64,000 nt of DNA from JAOUGY01 sp963785075 (GTDB lineage Bacteria > Actinomycetota > Acidimicrobiia > Spongiisociales > ZC4RG35), in the NCBI GenBank assembly GCA_963785075.1, contig CAWATW010000009.1, positions 217,790-281,789 on the forward strand, given 5' to 3'. Made by a program: the position numbers and the translations under genes. The notes beneath the pieces were generated by a model, which had not been told where the DNA came from, made no database searches, and saw nothing but the letters and a program-made list of their open reading frames with translations. The first letter of the stretch is position 1; every line of letters begins with the position of its first letter. Shown here piece by piece: positions 16,258-24,982 of the stretch.

Positions 16258-18773
16258 ATGCGACGCCTGGTCGTAATCGTCAGTGTGCTGGCGATGTCCG
16301 CCGCCTCCTGCACCCAGGAGACGACGTCGACCAGCACGTCGTTGCCGTCCACCACGGTGACCACCGAGGCAGTGTCACCACCACGACGTCTGGAGCCTCC
16401 ACCACCAGCGTCGCGACTCCCGCCGGAGCCGTCACGCCTCGGCGGCTACCGGCATTCGGTGCGTTCATCGAAGTCCCGCTGCTCGGTGACACGCCCGCGT
16501 ACGCTGGACCTTCGACCCCCAAGACCGTCGACGGGCTGTTCATGCCCCCGACCTATGCCCTCGACGGAGTGGCCGTGGCCACGCTGGAGCAGCAGGGCTT
16601 CGTGGTGGTTCCGGGTGACGCCAGGTTGATGCATCCCATCTATCAGGTGGGTGCGTACGAGTACGGCGAGACCTACTTCGTGACCACCGATGCGGGATAC
16701 CACTACCTGCATCTGGCCTTCTCGAAGCTTCTTCGCGAGCTCGAGCAGCAGGAGTTGCTTCCCGTATTGGAAGAGCTGGCCGCCGGGCTCGTCGACGAGG
16801 CGCGCACGCAGCGAGACCAACTGGCCGGCACCGAGCTGGCGGAGGCCGCCGACCGGGTGGCCCAGCTGTACGAAGCCGCCGCAGAGCTCGCCGGAGTCGA
16901 CGTCGGTGTCATCGGATCGCTCGCCGAAGAGGAAGTGGCGCTGGCAACCGAGGCCGTCCAGCTCGTGCCTTCCCCGATCACGGGCCTGGGTCCCGCCGAC
17001 GCCGAGGTGTCGATGGAAGGTCTCGTCGACTACTCGCTCTTCAAACCCCGAGGGCACTACACACGCACCGCCGACCTGGAACGCTATTTCCGCGGTATGT
17101 CGCTGCTCGGCAACGAGAACTTCGTTGTGGGACGCGGCGACACGATGCTGCTGGGGGCACTTGCCACCCGGGTGTTGGTGAACCGACCCGACCTCACCGA
17201 AGCATGGGCACTGATCTACGAACCGACTGCATTCCTCGTCGGGATCGCCGACGACTACTCACCGTTCGAGCTCGCCGACCGACTCGACGAGTTGGTGCCG
17301 GGGTGGCGGGCGAACCCCGCCCTACTGGACATGGACGTGGCTGGCGCCGCCGGTCGCGCGCTGTTGGAACAGCGTCCTGTCGGCATCGATCCCGAAGCGG
17401 CATCGGTTCGCATCATGGGTGTTCGCTTCGTCATCGACTCTTACGTCTACGACCAGCTCCGGTTCCCTTCGGTCGGTGATCCTCCCTTCGGTCGCCGGTA
17501 CGCAACGCCGCTCGACCTGGTCGCCACGTTTGGCTCCGACCTCGCGTACGAGATCATGGACGACGAAGGCACGCTCACCGACCCGGAGACCGGGGAGCGG
17601 TGGGCCAACTACGATGATCAACTGGCGACCATGACGACGATGCTCGCCGAGCGGACCACCCCGGACTGGGCTGCAACGGTGTACGACGCCTGGCTCTATG
17701 CGCTCGAACCGGTGTGGACGCCGCTCGGCCAGGCATACCCCGAATTCATGGGGCAGGATGCCTGGGAGCGCAAGGATCTCCAGACCGGGCTCGGCTCGTA
17801 CACCGAGCTGAAGCACGACACCGTGCTCTACGCCAAGCAGTCCTTCGCGGCCGAAGGCGGGTTCGATCCGCCGCCCTTCGAACCCCGTCATTGGGTGGAA
17901 CCGAACCCGGTTGCATTCGCTCGGATGGATGCGGTCGTGGGTCTGCTCGCCGACGGTCTCGCCAACCGCGGCCTGCTGCCCGCCGATGGTGACAACGCCG
18001 CCCTCCTGGATGCCCTTCGTGACTTCTACGGTCGGCTCGTACGACTGGCAACCGACGAGCTGGCCGGTCGCACCATCTCCGTCGAGGACAACGACTGGCT
18101 GGCCTCGATCGGCTCGGTGATGGAGGCGCTGTGGATCCGGTCGTCGGACCGGACCGGCGAGCTGTACGACTCGATGCCGGATCAGGATCGCAATGCCGCG
18201 GTCGCAGTCGACATCATGCGCACGACCTACGAAATCCTGGAGATCGGGACCGGGTACTTCGACACCCTGTATGTGCTGGTGCCGAGAGACGATGGGGTGT
18301 TCCAGATCGCCAAAGGTGGCGTGTATTCGTACTACGAGTTCTGGCGTGACGCCGATCAGGGTCGGCTCACCGACGAAGAATGGTGGGAGCTGCTCGCCAC
18401 CGAGCCACCCGATCGACCCGCCTGGCAGGGGCCTCTCTTCGGGCCGACCGCGACCTGCGAGACGCTCGGCAATGACTACGACCAGGTGATCGGATACTTC
18501 GTGGCGAACGGAATGCCGGGCGGCCTCGACACCGACGGCAACTCGATCCCCTGCGACGAGGATTCGACCGTGTTCGACCCGGGCTTCTTCGCCGGCATCC
18601 CCACCGAAGGTGGCCTGTTCTGCAGGGACCTCGAGGCCGCCGGCTTCGACTTCGCCCAGGCGGTGGCCTATTGGTTGACCGAAGGGGCCCCCGAGAGAAT
18701 GGACGCCGACAAGAACGGCATCCCCTGCGAAACCGTGTACCCGACCGCCGAGATCGAGGCGCTCCTCGGATAA
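16258..18773 (+). pseudogene. DUF3160 lipoprotein with C-terminal excalibur-like modules, frameshifted after the signal peptide
   Basis: The frame from ATG 16258 encodes a lipoprotein signal (VVIVSVLAMSAASC) and a Thr-rich linker. About 16365-16380, still in the Thr-rich linker, the coding frame changes by one missing base and continues to 18773 as a large DUF3160 domain (about 650 residues; SLLGNENFVVGR, LYALEPVWTPLG, ELKHDTVLYAKQS). The C-terminus has two Ca-binding excalibur-like motifs, DTDGNSIPCDE and DADKNGIPCETVY, the second preceded by CRDL. DUF3160 proteins are secreted proteins of unknown function in actinobacteria and archaea. The body is well preserved, so the single indel may be a sequencing error. 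It follows the CapA-like gene on the same strand. Confidence 0.8.
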
Positions 18774-18783
18774 GACCAGTCTC

Positions 18784-19312
18784 CTACGCGGACTGGGCCA
18801 TGAGTCGGCGCACCGCCTCGGCGATTCGCTCGACGGAGGGGAGCACCTCTCGCTCCAGATGGCGTGCGTATGGAATCACTCCCGTCGTCGCCACCCGGGC
18901 GAACGGACTAGCGATTCCGCTCTCTGCGAGCACGGCCGCGATCTCCCCCGAGAGACCAAAGGATGCGTAGTCCTCGTCGACCACCACTACCGCCGGCACT
19001 CTGCGCCATCGCGCAGATGGTCTCGGTGTCCAGCGGCCAGACCGTGCGAAGGTCGACGACGGCAACTCCGGTGCCTTCCCCCGCGAGGATTGCTGCAGCC
19101 TCCATCGACCGATGGACCCCGACGGCCACCGAGAATGCAACGACGTCCGAGCCGTGTCGACGCACGGCGGCGCTGCCGAGCGGAACCGGTTCGAGCGGCC
19201 CTGCCGGCACCGGATCGCCGCTCGGGACATCGAGGCCGATTCCCGGACGATGCGTTCCACCGAGTTCTTCCCGCCACATCGCCGACAGAAGCTTGTGCTC
19301 CCGGGGAGGGGT
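18784..19312 (-). pseudogene. Relic of a 2-oxo-acid dehydrogenase E1 beta subunit (C-terminal part)
   Basis: On the minus strand, homology begins around 19300 at EHKLLS, the E1-beta segment that follows the TPP domain, and runs through SDVVAFSVAVGVHRSMEAA and VVDLRTVWPLDTETICA. It then moves by one extra base near 18990-19010 and continues as VVVVDEDYASFGLSGEIAAVL to PSVERIAEAVRRLMAQ. There is no N-terminal half and no start. The same blocks are intact in acoB (9126-10148; DLRSLVPLD, VVDEDY), so this is the remains of a second, divergent E1-beta gene. It lies between two lipoprotein genes with no E1-alpha or E2 nearby. Confidence 0.8.
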
Positions 19313-19403
19313 GCGAGCGCGTTTATTGCCGATGTTCCACCAATCGCCTCTGGCATCGAGAGCTTGAGACTCCCATCGTGGGAACGAGAACTGGAGGCGT
19401 TGG

Positions 19404-20978
19404 GTGTGTCGCCATCTGGCCTGGTTGTTCGCCCTGGTCTTCGTGCTGGCCGCGTGTGGCGTGCCGCCTCCTGAGTCCCCGATCTCCGAACCCTCGACTC
19501 TCGCGACCTCGACCACGACAGACGCCGCCGTCACGACGTCCATGCCGCCAACGACCACGACGATTCCTTCCGAGACCCGGCTTCCCATCCTCGTGACATC
19601 GGATCAAGGGGTCTTCCGAGTCGACTCGACCGGGGCGGTGACCCGTCTCGTGCGCGAACCAGTTGCCCGTGCGGTCGACGACGGCGACGGCGGTTTGCTC
19701 TATCAACTACATGCCGGGCGATTCGCCGACCAAGCCGACCCGTTGACCATTGTGTATTGGGTTCCCGCAGGTGAGGAAGCGCCCCGTGAGCTGCTCGTGA
19801 CGGGCGTCGGCACCGACCTCGAACTGACCCTGCACGACGCCTGGGCCACGGAGCAGGGATTCGACGTGCTCTACACCCGCCACGAGGGAACGGTGCTGTA
19901 TGACGACATGTCCGATGCGCTCCGCTTCTACGACACGGCTCACAAGACGGTCACCGAGTTGTATCGGGTTCGTGGACACGAGTGGTGGATCGAGGACGTA
20001 TCGGCCGGGGCCGGCATGATCCTCTTCACCGAGTATCGGTTGTTCGGTCGTGGCCTCGTTCTCCTAGACACGACCGGCCAGCCGATCGAACGCCCCGGTG
20101 TGCCCGCCTCCCGCGACTGCTTCCCATCCGATGACGTCGCCGAGACCTCGTGCGCCCACGGCGGGACGTTGTCCAGCGACGGCACGACGATCGGGTTCTT
20201 CGTTCCGACCGCCGCGGACACGGACGACGTGGTGGTGCAGAGCGTTGCCACCGCCGAGGAACTCGCACGACTCACGCCACCAGCAGCTCTGGAAGGAAGA
20301 CCGTGCGGCCTGTCGTTGTCGGGTTCGTGGCTGATCGTCAACGCGTGTGATCCGGCCGGGTCGAGCGGACACGCCACCCTGTTCGATCTCGGCTCGCCCG
20401 ACCCACAACCTGAGACCCTGTCGTTCGCGGGCCACGCCCGCTTTGTCGATACCCCGGCTTCCTTCACTGAGGATCTGGCCATCACCTTGCGCGCCGATGG
20501 CCTCGACGGCGTGGTGTTCGGGCAGCCGGTCGACACCGCCCTGCCTGCCCTCGAGGAACGCCTCGGGCCGCCCTCCACGACGGAACTGATCGATCCGCTC
20601 GCAGAGGAGTACGTGCTCCCCTACGGCTGGGCCGCGATCCGCTACTTCCGCTACGCACGTTGGGACGACGTCGGACTGAGCGTGGTCTTCAGCGATGCCG
20701 GTTACTACCGGGACGACGGCGAACCGCATCTTGTGTACTGGTCGGTCGACCAACCGGGTCTGTCCGATGCACGGGGCATCGGTGTGGGCTCCACGCCCGC
20801 CGATCTTCTTGCCGCATACGGGCAGGCGCTCCACCTCCCCGACGAGTTCGTGTCGGAGTGCGATCAAGGGTGGAGGTTCTCAGTCGACGACTCGATCAGC
20901 GGCAAGCTCGACGCTGATCCTTCGCTTCCTACGACCCGCGTCCTCGCACTCGAGGCCGGTCGCGGATCGTCCTGTTGA
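19404..20978 (+). CDS. Secreted lipoprotein, unknown function (paralogue of the 0.7-kb lipoprotein)
   Basis: A 524-residue protein starting at GTG 19404 with GGAGG 11 bases upstream. Signal and lipobox: LFALVFVLAACG, Cys at 18. A Thr/Pro-rich linker (20-60) precedes a beta-rich domain with AVDDGDGGLLYQLHAGR, which is also present in the 739-1848 protein. The C-terminal 150 residues (PPSTTELIDPLAEEYVLPYG..., GVGSTPADLLAAYG) are extra and resemble a domain found at the end of secreted actinobacterial proteins. It is probably displayed on the membrane surface. Function unknown. Confidence 0.8.
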   Translation: MCRHLAWLFALVFVLAACGVPPPESPISEPSTLATSTTTDAAVTTSMPPTTTTIPSETRLPILVTSDQGVFRVDSTGAVTRLVREPVARAVDDGDGGLLYQLHAGRFADQADPLTIVYWVPAGEEAPRELLVTGVGTDLELTLHDAWATEQGFDVLYTRHEGTVLYDDMSDALRFYDTAHKTVTELYRVRGHEWWIEDVSAGAGMILFTEYRLFGRGLVLLDTTGQPIERPGVPASRDCFPSDDVAETSCAHGGTLSSDGTTIGFFVPTAADTDDVVVQSVATAEELARLTPPAALEGRPCGLSLSGSWLIVNACDPAGSSGHATLFDLGSPDPQPETLSFAGHARFVDTPASFTEDLAITLRADGLDGVVFGQPVDTALPALEERLGPPSTTELIDPLAEEYVLPYGWAAIRYFRYARWDDVGLSVVFSDAGYYRDDGEPHLVYWSVDQPGLSDARGIGVGSTPADLLAAYGQALHLPDEFVSECDQGWRFSVDDSISGKLDADPSLPTTRVLALEAGRGSSC

Positions 20979-21170
20979 TCGTCCCTGCGGGTTCGACCTT
21001 CGGCGCTGGGTTGGACTCAGTCGCCTTCGATCGGGCTGAGCGCGTGACAGGGCACGGGACCGATCATGCTCGAGATCACGATCGGTGCCCCACCACACCT
21101 GATCGGCGATGCCGAGGCGTTGATCACGGGCGGGCTCGACTTCCGACCTCCACCACCGCCCGACGACTGA

Positions 21171-21881
21171 TCAGACGACCGAAGACAGGATCCGGTCGAT
21201 CACCTCTTCGAGCCCGGTGTGGTGCGACCCAGGCCAGTACACCCGCCCGCACCCCTCGCAGCGTCGGTACTCGACGTGGCGCCCGGCTACGCCGGCTGGA
21301 ACGGTCACGTCCGACGGGTCCGCCGGTTCGAGCAGCCCGTTGCAGTCCATGCATCGCGAGAACGGAAGGGTCCGGTCGGCAAGACCGAACGTCCCCACGA
21401 TCTCCGATGCCTGCGCCTCGGGATCTGTTGCCCGAATCCAGCGGCCCCGGTTCACCACACTGCGCATCAGCAGCCCCCGGTCGCGAGTCAGCAGGTTCCT
21501 CCCGGTGACAGCCGCCTTCACCGCCAACTCGTCGTCCGTCGCATCGTTCCCATACGCCGTATCGAGGCCGAGCAGCCGGAGTAGACGCGCCAGTTTCCCG
21601 AGATGCACATCGAGCAGGAACCGGGCATCGGGCTCCGCATGATCCATCGGGTACCGGGGCCACAGCTCGATAGAGGCACCTCCGTCGACCCGTGTCGTCC
21701 ACTCCACGGCGCCGCCGTCGATCTCGAGGCGGCCCACTTCGACGTGAGGAATGCCACAGGACTGCACCAGGTCACGCACGCCCACCGGCAGCTCGAACTG
21801 CACGAAGAACCGGCCGCCGGCCCGGTCGGGACCGAGGTGGTCGACCAGCTCGCCATGGGCCAGGAGCTGTGCTTGTCGCAT
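21171..21881 (-). CDS. Mut7-C family protein (ubiquitin-like fold, PIN-type RNase and zinc ribbon)
   Basis: A 236-residue protein with three parts. Residues 1-80 form a MoaD/ubiquitin-like domain. Residues 85-165 are the Mut7-C PIN-like RNase (RFLLDVHLGKLARLLRLLG, NDATDDE, TRDRGLL, with acidic residues positioned as in PIN nucleases). The end is a zinc ribbon: CMDCNG and CEGCGRVYW. The family is predicted to cut RNA, by analogy with the exonuclease Mut-7; direct evidence in bacteria is scarce. Divergently transcribed from the membrane protein at 21942 with only 60 bases between. Confidence 0.88.
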   Translation of the reverse strand: MRQAQLLAHGELVDHLGPDRAGGRFFVQFELPVGVRDLVQSCGIPHVEVGRLEIDGGAVEWTTRVDGGASIELWPRYPMDHAEPDARFLLDVHLGKLARLLRLLGLDTAYGNDATDDELAVKAAVTGRNLLTRDRGLLMRSVVNRGRWIRATDPEAQASEIVGTFGLADRTLPFSRCMDCNGLLEPADPSDVTVPAGVAGRHVEYRRCEGCGRVYWPGSHHTGLEEVIDRILSSVV

Positions 21882-21941
21882 CTCACGAGCCTACGACCCT
21901 TCCCTCACACGTCGTCGCCCTTCACGCCGTAGGCTCCGTGG

Positions 21942-22541
21942 ATGACGCCTGCTGAGAGATCCGGTGACCAATCGATGCCGAACATCCGGGACTGGATGAC
22001 CCCACTGACCGCAACGGGGATTGTGGCCGTGATCGCGTTCTGGTCGGCCGTGGTGGCGTGGCCGCTCGACTGGGTTCTTTCGGACAGCCCGGTGTGGCGA
22101 CCGGTCGCCTGGCTGCTGGCTCTGGTGGCCGTGGCCCTCGCCGTAACCGGGGCGCGAGCCAAGGGCGAACTGAAGGAGAGCATGGCCTATGTCGCCCCGA
22201 TCAGTGCGGTGGCCGCGGTGATCCTGATCCTCCTCGCCAGCGGCAGCGGCAACCTCGGCCTCGGGCCGGAACTGCGCTTTCCGATCGCCGTCGGCGGCAC
22301 TGCCCTCGGAAGCCTCCTGGTGGGGATCACCCGTTTCGACACCATCCGGGCCGCCGCCTCGTTGTCGGCAGTCGTGCTGGTCATCGGCGTGCTCACCTTC
22401 CCGGGTGGACGTGAAGCCGTCGGCGAGGACAACGTGGGAACCATCATCGGATGGATGGCCTTGCTGATAGGTGCAAACGGCGTGGCCGAGGCCGTCGTCC
22501 AGGCAACCGGATCGAAGTCCAAGGGTGATCTCGACACCTAG
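21942..22541 (+). CDS. Multipass membrane protein, unknown
   Basis: A 199-residue hydrophobic protein with about six transmembrane segments (for example VAVIAFWSAVVAWPL, WLLALVAVALAV, ISAVAAVILILLA, SLSAVVLVIGVLTF). The start could be ATG 21942 or ATG 21975 (MPNIRDWMTP). The C-terminus is short and charged. It matches no family I recognise. A GC-rich hairpin terminator follows 27 bases after the stop. Confidence 0.7.
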   Translation: MTPAERSGDQSMPNIRDWMTPLTATGIVAVIAFWSAVVAWPLDWVLSDSPVWRPVAWLLALVAVALAVTGARAKGELKESMAYVAPISAVAAVILILLASGSGNLGLGPELRFPIAVGGTALGSLLVGITRFDTIRAAASLSAVVLVIGVLTFPGGREAVGEDNVGTIIGWMALLIGANGVAEAVVQATGSKSKGDLDT

Positions 22542-22568
22542 TGCGACGGTGCCTGGCCACGAAGCAGA

Positions 22569-22587
22569 AACCCCCGATGCGGGGGTT
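22569..22587 (+). terminator. Hairpin terminator
   Basis: AACCCCCG (22569-22576) and CGGGGGTT (22580-22587) form a perfect 8-bp stem around an ATG triloop, just downstream of the membrane protein gene and 12 bases before the sulfotransferase start. Confidence 0.65.
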
Positions 22588-22599
22588 ACCCTCCGGTTC

Positions 22600-23487
22600 A
22601 TGGCGGCGACCCGACTTCCAAACGGCTACGACGAGATGGTGGCGACCAAGAACAAGATCTTCCCTCCGATCACATTCGAGAAGGGCAAGGATTTCAAGCC
22701 CCGTCCCTCGGATGTGATCATCAGTCCGTGGAGCAAGTCGGGGACCACCTGGATCCAGCAGATCGTCCACATGCTCCGGTCAAGCGGTGACATGGACTTC
22801 GACGACATCTCTCGTCTGAGCCCCTGGATCGAGGTGGCCGACGCACTGGGCGTCGACCTCGATGCCGACCAGGGCTGGTGGCCCCGAGCCTTCAAGAGCC
22901 ACTATTCGTATCACGCGGTGCCAAAAGGGTGCCGGTACATCGTTTCGTTCCGGGCACCGAAGCCGGTGATGATCTCGTACTACCGGATGTACGAAGGGTG
23001 GATGTTCGCGCCGGGCACCGTGACTCTCGACGAGTATCTGGCTCCACATCTCGACCGCAGCAAAGGCAAGGACTACTGGACCCACATGGAGTCGTGGTGG
23101 GGCCAGCGCGACAACCCCAACGTGCTGTTGTTGTCCTACGAAATGATGCAGGAAGAGCTGCGGCCCGTCGTGGCGCGCATTGCCGCTTTCACCGGCATCG
23201 AGGCCGACGACGAACTCATCGACCTCGCCACGCACCACTCGACCCGTGACTACATGCTCGCCCACGAGGACCGATTCAACGATCTACTCCACCGGGAACG
23301 TTCCTACGAAGTGGGTGCCCTGCCGGTTGGAATCGGGTCGACGAAGGTCTCTCGTGGCGACCACGACCCGGTCCGATACCAGTTGTCGCCAGAAGCGCTC
23401 GAGGCGATGGAGTGGAACTGGCAGGAGACGATGGGCGCCTCCTATGGCATCCACACCTACGACGAGTTGACCGACCTCCTGCGCTGA
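22600..23487 (+). CDS. PAPS-dependent sulfotransferase
   Basis: A 295-residue sulfotransferase-domain protein. The 5'-phosphosulfate loop is PWSKSGTTWIQQ (canonical YPKSGTTW), and the 3'-phosphate region is RAPKPVMISYYRMYEG, with WNWQETMGASYG near the end. ATG 22600 is preferred over upstream in-frame codons because homology starts with the polar helix after it, although the terminator stem sits immediately upstream. It would move sulfate from PAPS onto a hydroxyl or amine acceptor such as a lipid, glycan or small metabolite. Acceptor unknown. No sulfate-activation genes are nearby. Confidence 0.88.
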   Translation: MAATRLPNGYDEMVATKNKIFPPITFEKGKDFKPRPSDVIISPWSKSGTTWIQQIVHMLRSSGDMDFDDISRLSPWIEVADALGVDLDADQGWWPRAFKSHYSYHAVPKGCRYIVSFRAPKPVMISYYRMYEGWMFAPGTVTLDEYLAPHLDRSKGKDYWTHMESWWGQRDNPNVLLLSYEMMQEELRPVVARIAAFTGIEADDELIDLATHHSTRDYMLAHEDRFNDLLHRERSYEVGALPVGIGSTKVSRGDHDPVRYQLSPEALEAMEWNWQETMGASYGIHTYDELTDLLR

Positions 23488-23515
23488 AACGGCCGACGGC
23501 GCGGCCGTGCTCTCG

Positions 23516-23644
23516 TCAGGCGGACTCCTCGATGAGGGAAGCTGCCTCGTTCGGCTCGCCGACGATGGCCACTCGGTCGTGATCGCCCAGGTCGATCTTC
23601 CGGGCTGCCGCGATCGACCTGCGGGCGAGGCTCCACCTCTCCAC
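23516..23644 (-). CDS. Possible small protein of 42 residues
   Basis: A short frame from GTG 23644 gives VERWSLARRSIAAARKID, followed by an acidic end (EPNEAASLIEESA). Codon-position GC bias looks coding-like, and the frame is open further upstream without a better start. It could equally be the C-terminal remnant of a lost gene. No family recognised. It is convergent with the sulfotransferase. Confidence 0.25.
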   Translation of the reverse strand: MERWSLARRSIAAARKIDLGDHDRVAIVGEPNEAASLIEESA

Positions 23645-23770
23645 TCCGGACGTGGAGTTCGGCCCCGGGCGCGAAGTCCGGCGGCGAAAAAGCGTTACAG
23701 CTGGTCGGCGTCGGGCCGGCCATGGCAGCCGAACCCTACGCCCCCGGCCACACCGGGCGGATGGTTCGCC

Positions 23771-24412
23771 CTACCGTCCGGACCGCTGGCGTCTTTTGGT
23801 CGCCGCCCAGGAGCAGATCATGCAGCTGGTCAGGTCATGGCGGAGGGCAGGACAGTGCTCCCGACCGAAGTAGATGATCTGGAGGTGGCGTCGGTTCCAG
23901 GTGTCTTTGGAGAACACCGCCTTCAGATCACGCTCGGTCTGTTCGACTTTCGTTCCCCTCGACAGACCCCAGCGGACGGCGAGCCGGTGGATGTGCGTGT
24001 CGACGGGGAAGGCCGGGACGCCGAACGCCTGCGCCATCACGACGCTGGCCGTCTTGTGACCCACGCCGGCCAGTGACTCGAGGAACACCCAGTCTGGGAT
24101 CACCTCGCCGCCGGCATCGAGGATCTGGTTGGCGGCCTTCCACAGGTTCCTGGCCTTTGTCGGGGCCAGGCCGATCTCGCGGATGATCTCCAGGATACGG
24201 GCTTCGCCCAGCGCCGCCATCTTGGCGGGGGTATCGGCTTCGTCGAACAACGCAGGCGTGACCTCGTTGACCTTCTTGTCGGTGGTCTGGGCCGACAGCG
24301 CCACCGCCACCAACAGCGTGTAGGGATCGCGATGGTCGAGCGGGACGTGTTGTTCGGGATAGAGGTCGTCGAGGATCTCGCCGACCCGCTTCGCCTTCTC
24401 GGCACGTTTCAC
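23771..24412 (-). CDS. nth: Endonuclease III-type DNA glycosylase
   Basis: A 213-residue base-excision repair enzyme from GTG 24412. It has the catalytic-Lys hairpin region (LAGVGHKTASVVM, Lys in GHKTA), the catalytic Asp in FPVDTHIHRLA, and LSAQTTDKKVNEV near the start. The C-terminal cluster region is CPALRHDLTSCMICSWAATKRR: three cysteines are visible but the fourth ligand of the usual C-x6-C-x2-C-x5-C iron-sulfur motif is missing and the first gap is longer than usual. It may therefore have no normal 4Fe-4S cluster. It removes oxidised pyrimidines and nicks the abasic site. Downstream of two small genes on the same strand. Confidence 0.9.
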   Translation of the reverse strand: MKRAEKAKRVGEILDDLYPEQHVPLDHRDPYTLLVAVALSAQTTDKKVNEVTPALFDEADTPAKMAALGEARILEIIREIGLAPTKARNLWKAANQILDAGGEVIPDWVFLESLAGVGHKTASVVMAQAFGVPAFPVDTHIHRLAVRWGLSRGTKVEQTERDLKAVFSKDTWNRRHLQIIYFGREHCPALRHDLTSCMICSWAATKRRQRSGR

Positions 24413-24469
24413 GGGACCGGAGAGTAGGCCGGCGTGCCACGCAGTTGCTGCCGACCCACAGCCCTCCAC

Positions 24470-24679
24470 TCAGAGCGAGGTGATGAGGAGAGGAGTGTGG
24501 TCCGCCTTCACGTAGACCGCGTCGCGCCCACAGTCAGGGCACCGGTACGTGTTCGACACCACCATCGCCTCGAGCGACGCCCGGTCGGTTTGCAGGCCCG
24601 CCGGGAACAGAACGCCGCACGCTTTGCAGCGCACCACGAGCGTCTCCGCGAGCTGCTCACCGTCGCCGGTGGAAATCAC
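24470..24679 (-). CDS. Small zinc-ribbon protein
   Basis: A 69-residue protein starting at GTG 24679. It has two CxxC knuckles, CKACG and CPDCG, spaced about 28 residues apart, so a single rubredoxin-like zinc ribbon is expected. It starts inside the stop of the preceding small gene (GTGA overlap), which suggests coupling, and ends 57 bases before nth. Function unknown; nucleic-acid binding or a metal-binding cofactor role is possible. Confidence 0.7.
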   Translation of the reverse strand: MISTGDGEQLAETLVVRCKACGVLFPAGLQTDRASLEAMVVSNTYRCPDCGRDAVYVKADHTPLLITSL

Positions 24680-24888
24680 CGACCACCGTGACGAGGCGCC
24701 GTGCGGTACCCGTATGACGTCCGACGGCGGTCGGTCGCTCCCTTTGGAAGCGGGAGCTTGGCGGCCCTGCGACTAGCGATCGATCGGCGGTCGTCGGATC
24801 CCGGATGCTCATGAGACTCGGGCTGGTGATCGTGGGCAGCATCGCTGCGATCGGCGGCCTGTCGGGGCGTCTTCTTCGTTCGACTCAC
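24676..24888 (-). CDS. Small basic hydrophilic protein
   Basis: A 70-residue frame starting at GTG 24888, with a strong GGAGGAG ribosome site. It begins VSRTKKTPRQAADRSD, is rich in Arg, His and Asp, and has no hydrophobic segment. Support comes from the ribosome site and from the 4-bp overlap with the zinc-ribbon gene rather than from homology. It may be disordered. Confidence 0.45.
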   Translation of the reverse strand: MSRTKKTPRQAADRSDAAHDHQPESHEHPGSDDRRSIASRRAAKLPLPKGATDRRRTSYGYRTAPRHGGR

Positions 24889-24982
24889 GTCTCCTCCATG
24901 AAGCTCCACCCAACATCTTGCACGGCGCCGCCGGTTTGCAGGGCCGTTCGTCAGGGTTCACAGGTCTCGAGGTACCCGAACC

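Noticed and set aside
21066..21170. A 34-residue frame (MLEITIGAPPHLIGDAEAL) before the Mut7-C gene
   Set aside because: It is very short, has no ribosome site and ends in a Pro/Asp run. It may be the tail of a lost gene, but nothing supports expression.
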